From Burkholderia lata (GTDB lineage: Bacteria > Pseudomonadota > Gammaproteobacteria > Burkholderiales > Burkholderiaceae): a stretch of 64,000 nt of DNA. Shown in pieces: positions 26,167 through 34,631 of this stretch; within the stretch, counting starts at the first letter, position 1, and every line of letters begins with the position of its first letter. The notes below the pieces were generated by a model, which was not told the origin of the DNA, searched no databases, and saw only the letters and a program-made list of their open reading frames with translations. A program made the translations under genes and the position numbers. The stretch covers positions 1,798,001 through 1,862,000 of the forward strand of contig NC_007510.1 of NCBI RefSeq assembly GCF_000012945.1. The letters are read 5' to 3'.

Positions 26167-27239
26167 CCGATCCGACGACGCACCGCGCCCGCGCGGTTTT
26201 TCCGTTTGCGGCGCTCGTCGCGCAGGATGCGCTGCAGCAGGCGCTGCTGCTCGCCGCGATCGACCCGTCGCTGGGCGGCGTGCTCGTGAGCGGGCCGCGC
26301 GGCACCGCGAAATCGACCGCGGCGCGCGGCCTCGCGGAGCTGTTGCCCGAAGGGCAGTTCGTCACGCTGCCGCTGTCGGCGAGCGACGAGCAGGTGACGG
26401 GTACGCTCGACCTCGCGCATGCACTCGCTGAAAACGGCGTGCGCTTTCGGCCGGGCCTGCTCGCGCGGGCTCATCTCGGCGTGCTGTACGTCGACGAAGT
26501 GAATCTGCTCGCCGACGGGCTCGTCGATACGCTGCTCGATGTCGCCGCGAGCGGCGTGAACATCGTCGAGCGCGATGGCGTGTCGCACGCGCACGATGCG
26601 CGTTTCGTGCTCATTGGCACGATGAATCCGGAGGAGGGCGAGCTGCGTCCGCAACTGCTCGACCGCTTCGGTTTGATGGTCGAGCTGGAGAACTGCTTCG
26701 ACGCCGCGCAGCGCGAGCGGATCGTAAAAGCGCGGCTTGCATTCGATCTCGATCCGGATGCGTTCCGCACGCGTCACGCATCCGCTCAACGCGAACTCGG
26801 CGACCGGATTCACGCGGCGCGCGCACGGCTCGCGGCGCTCGATTTCGACGATGCAGTCCATGCGCGCGTCAGCGCGCTGTGCATCGACGCGGCCGTCGAC
26901 GGGCTGCGGGCCGACCTCGTGATGCTGCGCGCGGCGCGTGCGCTTGCCGCGCTGGAGCAGGCCGATGCGGTGACGGTGTCGCATGTGGAGCGTGTGGCCG
27001 ACGCCGTGCTGCGGCACCGGCGCCATGCGGGCACGCCTCCATCGTCGCGAGCGCCGCAGCAAGACGACGAACGCAACGGCCACACGCCACCCGATGCGCG
27101 CGAGCGCCCCGACGATTCGTCCGGCACAGCGAAGAACGATGCCACGGCATCGCAGGGCGACTGGGGCTACCTGCCACCCGAGCCGGCCGGGCTGCGCAAC
27201 GTGAAAGGCGTGGTGCCGCTGCCGCTAAAAAAACGCTGA
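26163..27239 (+). CDS. chlI: ChlI-type AAA+ chelatase subunit
   Basis: A 358-residue ATPase of the magnesium-chelatase BchI/ChlI family. The Walker A motif GPRGTAKST is at residues 44-52, the Walker B VLYVDEVNLL follows, with GTMNPEEGELRPQLLDRFG (sensor 1 and arginine finger). The last 70 residues are a Pro/Asp/Arg-rich linker ending in DWGYLPPEPAGLRNVKGVVP. In bacteria that lack CobS and CobT, a ChlI-like ATPase is thought to drive CobN; the coupling to cobN by an ATGA overlap supports that here. There is no bacteriochlorophyll gene in the window, so a role in Mg insertion is unlikely. Confidence 0.88.
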   Translation: MTDPTTHRARAVFPFAALVAQDALQQALLLAAIDPSLGGVLVSGPRGTAKSTAARGLAELLPEGQFVTLPLSASDEQVTGTLDLAHALAENGVRFRPGLLARAHLGVLYVDEVNLLADGLVDTLLDVAASGVNIVERDGVSHAHDARFVLIGTMNPEEGELRPQLLDRFGLMVELENCFDAAQRERIVKARLAFDLDPDAFRTRHASAQRELGDRIHAARARLAALDFDDAVHARVSALCIDAAVDGLRADLVMLRAARALAALEQADAVTVSHVERVADAVLRHRRHAGTPPSSRAPQQDDERNGHTPPDARERPDDSSGTAKNDATASQGDWGYLPPEPAGLRNVKGVVPLPLKKR

Positions 27240-27316
27240 GCCATCGAGCCGGCGCCGCTGCGAACACCGTTCGCGGTCCTCGATGGCAATCAGGCGCAGC
27301 CGCGCGCGTACCGGGC

Positions 27317-27916
27317 ATGACGCGCGCCGGCACGGCCGTGGCGTGGCCGGCGACGCTTGCCGCGAAGCGCGGCGGCCCGCTGCATCGCGATCATCTGCGC
27401 TTCCGGAAACGCGCCGGCACGCCGGACGCACTCCATTGCTTCGTGCTCGACTGTTCGGCGTCGATGCTGGCGCACGAGCGGCTCGCATTGGCGAAGGGGC
27501 TGATCGTCGCGTATTTCGACCAGGCCGCGCGCGACCGTGTCGAAACCGCACTGATCTGCTTCGGCGGCAACGGCGCCGCGCGCCGCTTCGGCCCGGCCGT
27601 GCCGCGCTGGTGGAATGCGCGCTGGCTCGAACCGGTCGACGGTGGCGGCGGCACCCCGCTCGCGGACGGCATCGCCGCCGCCGCGCAGTTGCTCGCGCGC
27701 GCGGCGCGGCGCGAGCCGGGCAAGCAGCGCTGGCTGTGGGTGCTGTCCGACGGACGCACGCGCGAGATGCCCGCAAAACCCGCGGCGGCCGATCACGTCG
27801 TGTTCGTCGACTTCGACGATGCGGCCGTGCGGATCGGGCAGGGCGCGCGGCTGGCCGCGGCGTGGGGCGCACAGTGGGTGACGGCCGACGCGCTGTGCAC
27901 GGGCCGCGCCGGCTGA
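27317..27916 (+). CDS. vWA-domain chelatase subunit (short ChlD-like)
   Basis: A 199-residue protein that is almost entirely a von Willebrand A domain. The MIDAS motif DCSAS is at residues 45-49, followed by a Thr/Asp-containing DGGGGTPLADGI and WVLSDGRTREM with the last conserved Asp. It corresponds to the C-terminal third of ChlD/BchD or CobT and lacks their AAA+ half. With CobN and the ChlI-like ATPase just upstream it completes a three-part class I chelatase, probably for cobalt. ATG 27317 is the only reasonable start; the 77 bases after chlI contain no other start in this frame. No ribosome site is obvious. Confidence 0.85.
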   Translation: MTRAGTAVAWPATLAAKRGGPLHRDHLRFRKRAGTPDALHCFVLDCSASMLAHERLALAKGLIVAYFDQAARDRVETALICFGGNGAARRFGPAVPRWWNARWLEPVDGGGGTPLADGIAAAAQLLARAARREPGKQRWLWVLSDGRTREMPAKPAAADHVVFVDFDDAAVRIGQGARLAAAWGAQWVTADALCTGRAG

Positions 27917-27977
27917 TGGCAGGCCGGCGGTGCGCTATGATCGCCGCTTCTGCTTCAATCCATTGGAACAACCCGCC

Positions 27978-28430
27978 ATGCAAGTACTGGTCGATGCCGA
28001 CGCGTGTCCCGCCGTCATCAAGGACATGCTGTTTCGCGCCGCGCGTCGTGCCGAAATCTGCGTGACGCTGGTCGCGAACCAGTTTCTGCGCACGCCGCCG
28101 TCGCCGTTCATCAAGGCGGTGCAGGTGCCGGCCGGCTTCGACGTGGCCGATGCGCGCATCGTCGAGCTGGTGGAAGCGGGCGACCTCGTGATCACCGCCG
28201 ACATCCCGCTGGCCGCCGCCGTGCTCGACAAGGGCGCGCATGCGCTCGACCCGCGCGGCAACTGGTTCAGTCGCGAGAACATCGAGGAACGCCTGTCGAC
28301 GCGCGCGATGATGGATCAGTTGCGCAGCGCGGGGATCGACACGGGCGGGCCGGCGCCGTTCAGCGCGCGCGACGGCAAGGCGTTTGCGTCGCAGCTCGAC
28401 CGGTTTCTGGCGCGGCACGGCAAGCCTTGA
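27978..28430 (+). CDS. yaiI: YaiI/DUF188 (UPF0178) PIN-like protein
   Basis: A 150-residue member of the YaiI/YqxD family, a predicted PIN-like nuclease of unknown function. The start MQVLVDADACPAVIKDML carries the family DADACP motif, and later blocks LVANQF, DLVITADIPLAA and LDPRGNWFSRENI with MMDQLR are all present. These conserved aspartates would form a metal site, but activity has not been shown for the family. ATG 27978 fits the family start. It is a stand-alone gene 61 bases after the chelatase unit and has no clear link to cobalamin. Confidence 0.92.
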   Translation: MQVLVDADACPAVIKDMLFRAARRAEICVTLVANQFLRTPPSPFIKAVQVPAGFDVADARIVELVEAGDLVITADIPLAAAVLDKGAHALDPRGNWFSRENIEERLSTRAMMDQLRSAGIDTGGPAPFSARDGKAFASQLDRFLARHGKP

Positions 28431-28606
28431 AGTTGGGTCGAGACGACCGCGTGCCGTGATCGTCCTGCGAGCGGCGACACGCGCACGCGGCATGCGCCAC
28501 ATCACCGAATCCGCATTGAATCGCGCTCGACGCCCTTGCGGGGATGCAGATTTGTGCCTTCGCTGCTATCGTGGCGCAAACCACAACCCAGCAAAGGAGC
28601 GCACGC

Positions 28607-29179
28607 GTGTCACCGACCCAACTTCTCGTTCCGACCTTCACCCAGATGCTGCGCGCGCAGACCGCGTGGCTCGACAAGGCCGTCGCACACCGGCAGGCCG
28701 CGGGCGACGCGCCCGATGCGGCGATGATGCTGAGGCTCGCGCCCGACATGTATCCGCTCGCGGCACAGGTGCGCTTCTCGTGCTTCCAGGCGATGGAGCC
28801 CATCCACCGTCTGCGTGGCGAGCCGGTGCCGGCGTCACTGCTGGCCTTGCGCGAGGCGGGGTGGAATGCGGATGCGCAGCCCGGCACGCTCGCCGACGCG
28901 CAAGCGATCATCGCCGGCACGCTGTCCTTTCTCGGCGACCTCGCGCCGGATGCGCTCGATGGCGGTGCCGCACTGCCGATCGCGCTTGAAATGCCGAACG
29001 GGATCGCGTTCGACATGACGGGCGAACAATACGCGCGCGACTGGGCGCTGCCGCAGTTCTATTTCCACGCGATCGCCGCTTACGCGATCCTGCGCCACCA
29101 CGGCGTCGAACTCGGCAAGGCCGACTACGTGCCGCACATGCTCGCGTACGTCCGGCCGGGCACGATTCCGCAAGGGTGA
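28607..29179 (+). CDS. DUF1993 family protein
   Basis: A 190-residue member of the DUF1993 family, which has a DinB-like four-helix fold and no established function. The start MSPTQLLVPTFTQMLRAQTAWL is the typical N-terminus; the middle block AAQVRFSCFQAMEPIHRL and the end ALPQFYFHAIAAYAILRHHGVELGK follow the family pattern. The chosen start is GTG 28607 with an AAAGGAG site upstream. There is no signal peptide or membrane segment. It is followed 34 bases later by the phosphatase-like gene, but a shared operon is not certain. Confidence 0.88.
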   Translation: MSPTQLLVPTFTQMLRAQTAWLDKAVAHRQAAGDAPDAAMMLRLAPDMYPLAAQVRFSCFQAMEPIHRLRGEPVPASLLALREAGWNADAQPGTLADAQAIIAGTLSFLGDLAPDALDGGAALPIALEMPNGIAFDMTGEQYARDWALPQFYFHAIAAYAILRHHGVELGKADYVPHMLAYVRPGTIPQG

Positions 29180-29213
29180 GCCGGCAGGCGCCGAGCGACC
29201 TCGAAGCGACTTG

Positions 29214-29537
29214 ATGCGGGCACTCTTCATCTGCAGCCGCAACCGGCTGCGCAGCCCGACGGCCGAAGCGGTATTCGCCGCGTGGCCGGACGTCGAAACC
29301 GACTCGGCGGGCCTCGCGCCCGATGCGGATACGCGCCTGTCCGCCGAGCAGCTCGACTGGGCCGAAGTCGTGTTCGTGATGGAGCGGGCGCACAAGGCGC
29401 GGCTGGCGGCGCAATTCGGTGCGCATCTGCGGCACAAGAAAATCGTGTGCCTCGACATTCCCGACCGTTACGTGGACATGCAGCCCGAGCTCGTCACGCT
29501 GCTCGAGCGCAAGGCCGGCCCGTTCCTGCGCGGGTGA
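29214..29537 (+). CDS. Short low-molecular-weight protein-tyrosine-phosphatase-like protein
   Basis: A 107-residue protein beginning MRALFICSRNRLRSPTAE. The motif CSRNRLRS fits the C(X)5R(S/T) phosphate-binding loop of low-molecular-weight phosphatases exactly, with the nucleophile at Cys7. A possible general acid lies in CLDIPDRYVDM. Classical LMW-PTPs are about 150 residues, so this belongs to a shorter subgroup sometimes annotated just as a phosphotyrosine phosphatase-like protein; substrate and activity are unknown. ATG 29214 follows the preceding gene by 34 bases. A TTG one codon upstream is an alternative. Confidence 0.85.
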   Translation: MRALFICSRNRLRSPTAEAVFAAWPDVETDSAGLAPDADTRLSAEQLDWAEVVFVMERAHKARLAAQFGAHLRHKKIVCLDIPDRYVDMQPELVTLLERKAGPFLRG

Positions 29538-29558
29538 TCGGCACGGCCGAAGTGGACG

Positions 29559-29981
29559 TCAGCGCAGCCGGCCGTTCGCAATCACCGAAAAGCAGTCGAG
29601 ACGCAGCAGCTCGATGATCTTGCGCGTCGGCACGCTTGCCCGAAGCGTGTCGAGCCGGTCGACGGTGAACCACTTGCAGCGGGCGATCTCGTTGCTCGCG
29701 CGCGGCGTCAGGTGCGCCGGCACGTCGGCCACGAACACGTGATGGAGTTTCGTCAGCCCGCCGAACTGCACCGCGTAATCGAGTGCGAGCCCCTCCAGCC
29801 GCGTTTCCTCGGCGAGTTCCCGCAGTGCAGCATCGAGCGGCGTCTCGCCACGGCGGATCGTGCCGCCCGGCAGCGACCAGCGCGACGCGGTGCGGGCGAC
29901 CAGCAGCACGCTGCTGCGCTGACGGCACACGATCGTGGCGCGTTCCTTGATGACGGCGAGAGTGTCCAGCCCGGTACTCAT
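29559..29981 (-). CDS. NUDIX hydrolase
   Basis: A 140-residue NUDIX protein that should hydrolyse a nucleoside diphosphate linked to another group. The Nudix box starts at G40 (GGTIRRGE, residues 39-46) and continues with REL at 54-56 and EE at 58-59, with ETRL in place of the more usual ETG. The glutamates needed for metal binding are present. The substrate cannot be predicted. ATG 29981 is preferred to TTG 29990. It converges with the phosphatase-like gene, ending 22 bases from it. Confidence 0.9.
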   Translation of the reverse strand: MSTGLDTLAVIKERATIVCRQRSSVLLVARTASRWSLPGGTIRRGETPLDAALRELAEETRLEGLALDYAVQFGGLTKLHHVFVADVPAHLTPRASNEIARCKWFTVDRLDTLRASVPTRKIIELLRLDCFSVIANGRLR

Positions 29982-30131
29982 GTTCGGCAAAACAGGTGCT
30001 GAATCGTGGAGAAAATGCGCGTCGGCGGCGTGTTACCCGGCAGCGGGCCGCGACGGTGTACAGGCAGCCGCGACGATGTTAGCGGCCGTTCATGACAGTT
30101 CCGTGCATGCCTTCGCGGGACAAACCCTCGG

Positions 30132-30371
30132 TCACGCGTGCGTATAGATCCCGCTTCGCGTGGGCTTCGCGTGGCGCGGCTGGCGGCGCTTGTGAACGGC
30201 GCGCCGATGGTGGGGCGACGGCGGCGCCGCGTGCCGGTGCGCGGGCCGTGCGGTCGGCGCTGCGTCCGGCATCCCGGTCTGTCCTTCGCCGAAGTGGAAC
30301 GTCTGGGTTTGCGCGTGTCCGACGCCCAGCGTCGACGCCAGCACGAAGGCCGCCAGCAGCATCCGTTTCAT
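30132..30371 (-). CDS. Small secreted His/Arg-rich hypothetical protein
   Basis: A 79-residue protein with a clear signal peptide (MKRMLLAAFVLASTLGVGHA, likely cleaved after residue 20). The mature part is short, starts QTQTFHFGEGQ, and is rich in His, Arg, Pro and Ala (segment AHRHAAPPSPHHRRAVHKRR). I recognise no domain; the histidines could bind metal, but that is a guess from composition. The start is ATG 30371 with only a weak ribosome site. It is divergent from the CoA-transferase unit and shares its 277-base upstream region. Confidence 0.65.
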   Translation of the reverse strand: MKRMLLAAFVLASTLGVGHAQTQTFHFGEGQTGMPDAAPTARPAHRHAAPPSPHHRRAVHKRRQPRHAKPTRSGIYTHA

Positions 30372-30523
30372 GAATAATCCGTCCGATTTTTTTGAGATGA
30401 AGATTGCCCGCCAGCTTAGCGAAAGGCGGGATGCGACCGCAACCGGCCCGTGTTCGGTGTCGTCCCCACTTGCGCGCCACGGCGTCTTCCGCTTCGCCTC
30501 AGGGTGCCGCCGGGGTTGACAAC

Positions 30524-30565
30524 ATAATTCCTGAGTGTGAACATAAATTCACGCACAGGAATTAT
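30524..30565. promoter_or_regulatory. 42-bp near-perfect palindrome upstream of CoA-transferase unit
   Basis: Two 18-base arms (30524-30541 and 30548-30565) around a 6-base centre match at 16 positions. The outer 10 bases, ATAATTCCTG and CAGGAATTAT, are perfect; the inner part holds GTGTGAA against TTCACGC. A TTGACA hexamer (30516-30521) touches the left arm. No T-run follows, so it is unlikely to be a terminator. It lies 83 bases before the CoA-transferase start and is AT-rich compared with its surroundings, as expected for an operator. The IclR gene at the end of the unit is the natural candidate to bind it. Confidence 0.6.
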
Positions 30566-30648
30566 TCGTCGAATCCGGAAGGTCGCGCCGCAGGCGCCGG
30601 GCCTGCCGGAACCGGCAGTCCGATCAACCGGAACCAGGAGCGGGACGC

Positions 30649-31839
30649 ATGGCGGAACACGAGCAGCAGGGCGCGCTGGAGGGATTGCGCATCATCGATC
30701 TGTCGCGGGTGCTGGGCGGCCCGTACGCCACGCAGATCCTGGCCGACCACGGCGCCGAGGTGATCAAGGTCGAACCGCCATCCGGCGACGAAACGCGCAC
30801 GTGGGGCCCGCCGTTCGACGGCGATACCGCGTCGTACTTCCTCGGCGTGAACCGCAACAAGCTCGGCATCGCGCTCGACCTGACGCAACCGGCCGACCGC
30901 GAGCGGCTGCTCGGCCTGCTCGAACATGCGGACGCCATCGTCGAGAACTTCAAGATCGGCACGATGGAGCGCTGGGGGCTCGGCTTCGACGCACTGCACG
31001 CGCGGTTTCCGCGCCTCGTCCATTGCCGCGTGTCGGGCTTTGGCTCGGACGGCCCGCTCGGCGGGCTGCCGGGCTACGACGCGGCCGTGCAGGCGCTCGC
31101 GGGGCTGATGAGCGTCAATGGCGAGGCGGGTGGCGCGCCGCTGCGGGTCGGCGTGCCGATCGTCGATCTCGTGACCGGGCTGAACGCGGCGCTCGGCGTG
31201 CTGATGGCGCTGCGCGAGCGCGACGCGAGCGGCCGTGGCCAGTTCGTCGAATCGACGCTGTTCGACTGCGCGCTGTCGATCCTGCATCCGCATACGCCGA
31301 ACTTCTTCCATTCGAGGAATGCGCCCGTGCGCACCGGCAACGCGCATCCGAACATCACGCCGTACGACAGCTTTCCGACGGCGAGCGTCGACATCTTTCT
31401 GGCGGTCGGCAACAACGGGCAGTTCGCGGGGCTGTGCGACGTGCTCGGCACGCGCGACTGGCTCGACGATCCGCGTTTCGCGGACAACCGCGCGCGCAGC
31501 GCGAATCGCGCCGCACTACGCACGCTGCTCGAAACGGCGCTGGCCGGACACGACGGCGCGGCGCTCGCCGAGCAGCTGATGCGCCGCGGCGTGCCGTGCG
31601 CGCCGGTGCTCGGGCTCGATGCGGCGCTCGACCATCCGCATGTCGCGCATCGGCAGATGAAGGTCGAGCTGGGCCGGCATCGCGGCATCGCGTCGCCGAT
31701 CAAGCTCGGCCGCACGCCGGCCACGTACCGGCGGCCGCCGCCCGCGCTGAACGAACACGCCGCCCGGGTGTTCGCCGACGCGGACGCCAACGACCGCGAC
31801 CACGACCACGACCACGACCACGACACGCGCCGGGACTGA
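30649..31839 (+). CDS. CaiB/BaiF (type III) CoA-transferase
   Basis: A 396-residue family III CoA-transferase, which moves CoA between carboxylic acids. The typical start LEGLRIIDLSRVLGGPYATQ, the DHGAEVIKVEPPSGDETR block, FKIGTMERWGLGFDAL, VSGFGSDGPLGGLPGYD, and the catalytic aspartate region (VGVPIVDLVTGLNAALGVL) are present. The last 16 residues form a DH repeat (DRDHDHDHDHD) coded by a GACCAC repeat, unusual for the family. It opens a unit with a citrate-type transporter, an acyl-CoA dehydrogenase and an IclR regulator, so it probably activates an imported di- or tricarboxylate. The substrate is not determinable. Confidence 0.92.
   Translation: MAEHEQQGALEGLRIIDLSRVLGGPYATQILADHGAEVIKVEPPSGDETRTWGPPFDGDTASYFLGVNRNKLGIALDLTQPADRERLLGLLEHADAIVENFKIGTMERWGLGFDALHARFPRLVHCRVSGFGSDGPLGGLPGYDAAVQALAGLMSVNGEAGGAPLRVGVPIVDLVTGLNAALGVLMALRERDASGRGQFVESTLFDCALSILHPHTPNFFHSRNAPVRTGNAHPNITPYDSFPTASVDIFLAVGNNGQFAGLCDVLGTRDWLDDPRFADNRARSANRAALRTLLETALAGHDGAALAEQLMRRGVPCAPVLGLDAALDHPHVAHRQMKVELGRHRGIASPIKLGRTPATYRRPPPALNEHAARVFADADANDRDHDHDHDHDTRRD
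31798..31821 (+). repeat. Four-copy GACCAC repeat at end of CoA-transferase gene
   Basis: Four tandem copies of the hexamer GACCAC encode alternating Asp-His near the C-terminus. The unit length is a multiple of three, so copy changes would keep the frame. Confidence 0.85.
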
Positions 31840-31956
31840 CCGGCGTCGCAGCCGCCAGCCGTGCCGCGCGCCCGACGGCGCCGCACGGCCATGCACAACC
31901 ATTCGAACACCACGCCGGGCCCCACACGGGCGCACCGGCTGAAAAGGAGACGCATC

Positions 31957-33258
31957 ATGCTTGCATGGATCGGCGCGATCGCCATCGTCGCGCTGTTCGG
32001 CCTGATCATCACGAAACGGCTGTCGCCGCTCGTCGCACTGATCGTCGTGCCGGTGGCCGCGTCGCTCGCGGCTGGCTTCGGGCTTGCGACCGGCAAGTTC
32101 ATCGTGCACGGCGTACAGAACATCGGCCCGATCGCCGGGATGTTTGTTTTTGCGATTCTTTTTTTCGGAATCCTCACCGACGCCGGGATGCTCGACCCGA
32201 TCATCGCGGGCGTGCTGCGCGTGATCGGCTGCCATCCGCCGCGCATCGTGATGGGCTCGGCGCTGCTCGCGCTGCTGATCCATCTCGACGGCTCGGGCGC
32301 CGTCACGTTTCTCGTCACGCTGCCCGCGATGATGCCGCTCTATACGCGGCTCGGGATGGATCGCCGCATCCTCGCGTGCGTCGCGTCGATGGCGGCCGGC
32401 GTCAATTTCCTGCCGTGGGTCGGGCCGATGCTGCGCGCGTCGGCGGCGCTGCACATTCCCGGTTCCGCGATCTTCATGCCGATGATTCCGGTGCAGATCG
32501 TCGGGCTCGTGTTCGTGTTCGGCACCGCCTACGTGCTCGGCGTGCGTGAGGCGAAACGGCTCGGGCTCGATCGTGCCGGTGCGGCGTCGCTCGCGATCGC
32601 GCCGCGTGCGCTGACCGACGCCGAGCGCGCATTGCGCCGGCCGGAACGCTTCCGGATCAATGTCGCGCTGACGCTCGTCGTGCTCGTCACGCTCGTGTCG
32701 GGCATCGTCGACCCGATGGTGATGTTCATGCTCGGCACGGTCGCCGCGCTCGTGATCAATTACCCGGACGTGCAGGCGCAGCGCGAGCGGATCGACGCGC
32801 ATGCCAAGGCCGCGCTGATGATGGCGAGCGTGCTGCTCGCGGCCGGCGCATTTACCGGCATCATGTCCGGCACCGGGATGCTGAAGGCGATGGCCGACGT
32901 CGTCGTCGCACACGTGCCGGTCGAGCACGCGCGCCACATGCCGTTCGTGCTCGGGCTGTTGTCGATGCCGCTCAGCCTGCTGTTCGACCCCGATTCGTTC
33001 TACTTCGGCGTGCTGCCGGTGCTCGCGGAAAGCGCGAAGCTGCTGGGCGTACCGCCGATCCAGATGGCGCAGGCAGCACTGCTCGGCCAGATGACGACGG
33101 GCTTCCCGGTCAGCCCGCTCACGCCCGCGACGTTCCTGATCGTCGGCCTGACCGGCGTCGAGCTCGCCGAGCACCAGAAATTCACGATTCCGTTCCTGTT
33201 CGCCGCCACCGTGCTGATGGTATTCGCCGCGGTGATCGTGGGCGTGTTTCCGTTGTGA
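31957..33258 (+). CDS. CitMHS-family citrate/dicarboxylate transporter
   Basis: A 433-residue inner-membrane transporter with about twelve hydrophobic segments. The start MLAWIGAIAIVALFGLIITK, IHLDGSGAVTFLVTLPAMMP, VNFLPWVGPMLRASAAL and the C-terminal DPDSFYFGVLPVLAE with TGFPVSPLTPATFLI are the family hallmarks. Known members import metal-citrate complexes or related carboxylates with protons. ATG 31957 follows AAAAGGAGA at good spacing and lies 117 bases after the CoA-transferase gene. A run of seven Ts (32159-32165) in a codon stretch rich in TTT is unusual in this high-GC gene. The neighbours suggest that the imported acid is then converted to a CoA thioester and oxidised. Confidence 0.9.
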   Translation: MLAWIGAIAIVALFGLIITKRLSPLVALIVVPVAASLAAGFGLATGKFIVHGVQNIGPIAGMFVFAILFFGILTDAGMLDPIIAGVLRVIGCHPPRIVMGSALLALLIHLDGSGAVTFLVTLPAMMPLYTRLGMDRRILACVASMAAGVNFLPWVGPMLRASAALHIPGSAIFMPMIPVQIVGLVFVFGTAYVLGVREAKRLGLDRAGAASLAIAPRALTDAERALRRPERFRINVALTLVVLVTLVSGIVDPMVMFMLGTVAALVINYPDVQAQRERIDAHAKAALMMASVLLAAGAFTGIMSGTGMLKAMADVVVAHVPVEHARHMPFVLGLLSMPLSLLFDPDSFYFGVLPVLAESAKLLGVPPIQMAQAALLGQMTTGFPVSPLTPATFLIVGLTGVELAEHQKFTIPFLFAATVLMVFAAVIVGVFPL

Positions 33259-33404
33259 GCGTGCGAGACCTGCCGCTTCGTACCAACGCGCCGGAAGGGC
33301 CATCCCGCAACGGGACGCGCTTCGGAGCGGAAGGCTCGGTGCCGCCTGGCGTTTTTCATCTTGAGAGCGGCGCGGCCGCTTAGCCTTTTCCAGGAGAGCA
33401 TTCC

Positions 33405-34571
33405 ATGCAGTTCGACCTGACCGATGACCAGCGCGCGATCGAAAGCGCGATCGAAAAAATCTGCGCACGCTTCGGCGACGAATACTGGCTCGAGCGCGAT
33501 CGCGCGGGCGGGTTTCCGGCCGATTTCCACGCGGCGCTCGCCGAGGCCGGCTGGCTCGGCATCGCGATGGACCCGGCCCATGGCGGTGCCGGGCTCGGGA
33601 TGACCGAGGCCGCGCTGATGATGCGCACGATCAGCGCATCGGGCGCCGGCCTGTCCGGCGCGTCGGCCGTCCACATGAACATCTTCGGGCTGAACCCGGT
33701 GCAGGTGTTCGGCACCGACGCGCAGAAGGCACGTTTCCTGCCGCCGCTGATCGCCGGGCGCGACAAGGCGTGCTTCGCGGTGACCGAACCCGATGCGGGC
33801 CTCGACACCACGCACCTGACCACGCAGGCCCGCCGCGACGGCGACCACTACGTGCTGAGCGGGCGCAAGATCTGGATCTCGACCGCGCAGGTCGCGAACA
33901 AGATGCTGATCATCGCGCGTACGACGTCGCTCGACCAGGTCGCGAAGCCGACCGACGGGCTGAGCCTGTTCTATACCGACCTCGACCGGTCGCGCGTCGA
34001 GGTGCGCGAGATCGAGAAGATGGGCCGCAAGGCGGTCGATTCGAACATGCTGTTCATCGACAACCTGCGCGTGTCGGAAGGCGACCTGATCGGCAACGAA
34101 GGCGACGGCTTCCGCTACCTGCTGCACGGGCTGAATCCGGAACGGATCCTGATCGCCGCGGAGGCGATCGGGCTCGGGCAGGCCGCGCTGCGCCGCGCGA
34201 CGCAGTACGCGTGCGAGCGCGTCGTGTTCGGCCGGCCGATCGGGCAGAACCAGTCGATCCAGCATCCGCTCGCGCAGGCGTGGATGCAGCTCGAGGCCGC
34301 GTGGCTGATGGTGATGAAGGCCGCGACGCGCTACGACGCGGGGCAGTCGTGCGGCGCGGAGGCGAATGCCGCGAAATACCTCGGCGCGGAAGCCGCGTTC
34401 CAGGCGTGCCAGACGGCGGTCGCGACGCACGGCGGGATGGGCTACGCGAAGGAATACCATGTCGAGCGCTACCTGCGCGAGTGTATGATTCCGAGGCTCG
34501 CGCCCGTGAGTCCGCAACTGATCCTGTGCTACATCGCGGAGAAGGTGCTCGGGCTGCCGAAGTCGTACTGA
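33405..34571 (+). CDS. Acyl-CoA dehydrogenase
   Basis: A 388-residue FAD-dependent acyl-CoA dehydrogenase. The N-terminal helical domain is followed by the flavin/substrate blocks CFAVTEPDAGLDTTHL and GRKIWISTAQVANKML, then GMGYAKEYHVERYLREC, where the catalytic Glu normally lies, and the end PVSPQLILCYIAEKVLGL. It follows the transporter by 146 bases in the same direction. With the CoA-transferase it would form an activate-then-dehydrogenate pair for an organic acid. Substrate class (short chain, methyl-branched or dicarboxylic) cannot be settled from sequence alone. Confidence 0.92.
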   Translation: MQFDLTDDQRAIESAIEKICARFGDEYWLERDRAGGFPADFHAALAEAGWLGIAMDPAHGGAGLGMTEAALMMRTISASGAGLSGASAVHMNIFGLNPVQVFGTDAQKARFLPPLIAGRDKACFAVTEPDAGLDTTHLTTQARRDGDHYVLSGRKIWISTAQVANKMLIIARTTSLDQVAKPTDGLSLFYTDLDRSRVEVREIEKMGRKAVDSNMLFIDNLRVSEGDLIGNEGDGFRYLLHGLNPERILIAAEAIGLGQAALRRATQYACERVVFGRPIGQNQSIQHPLAQAWMQLEAAWLMVMKAATRYDAGQSCGAEANAAKYLGAEAAFQACQTAVATHGGMGYAKEYHVERYLRECMIPRLAPVSPQLILCYIAEKVLGLPKSY

Positions 34572-34631
34572 CCGTACCGACCCTGCAGCCGGCCCGGTGC
34601 GCGGTTTCCCGTTCCGATTCAAGTGCTCGTC

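Noticed and set aside
26163..27916. Reading chlI and the vWA gene as magnesium chelatase for bacteriochlorophyll
   Set aside because: No BchH or other photosynthesis gene is present, and both follow cobN directly with an overlap, so a cobalt role is far more likely.
31516..33468. A 650-codon minus-strand frame opposite the CitMHS gene
   Set aside because: Its composition (mostly Arg, His, Asp) is a codon-reversal effect, and it lies over a well-supported membrane protein.
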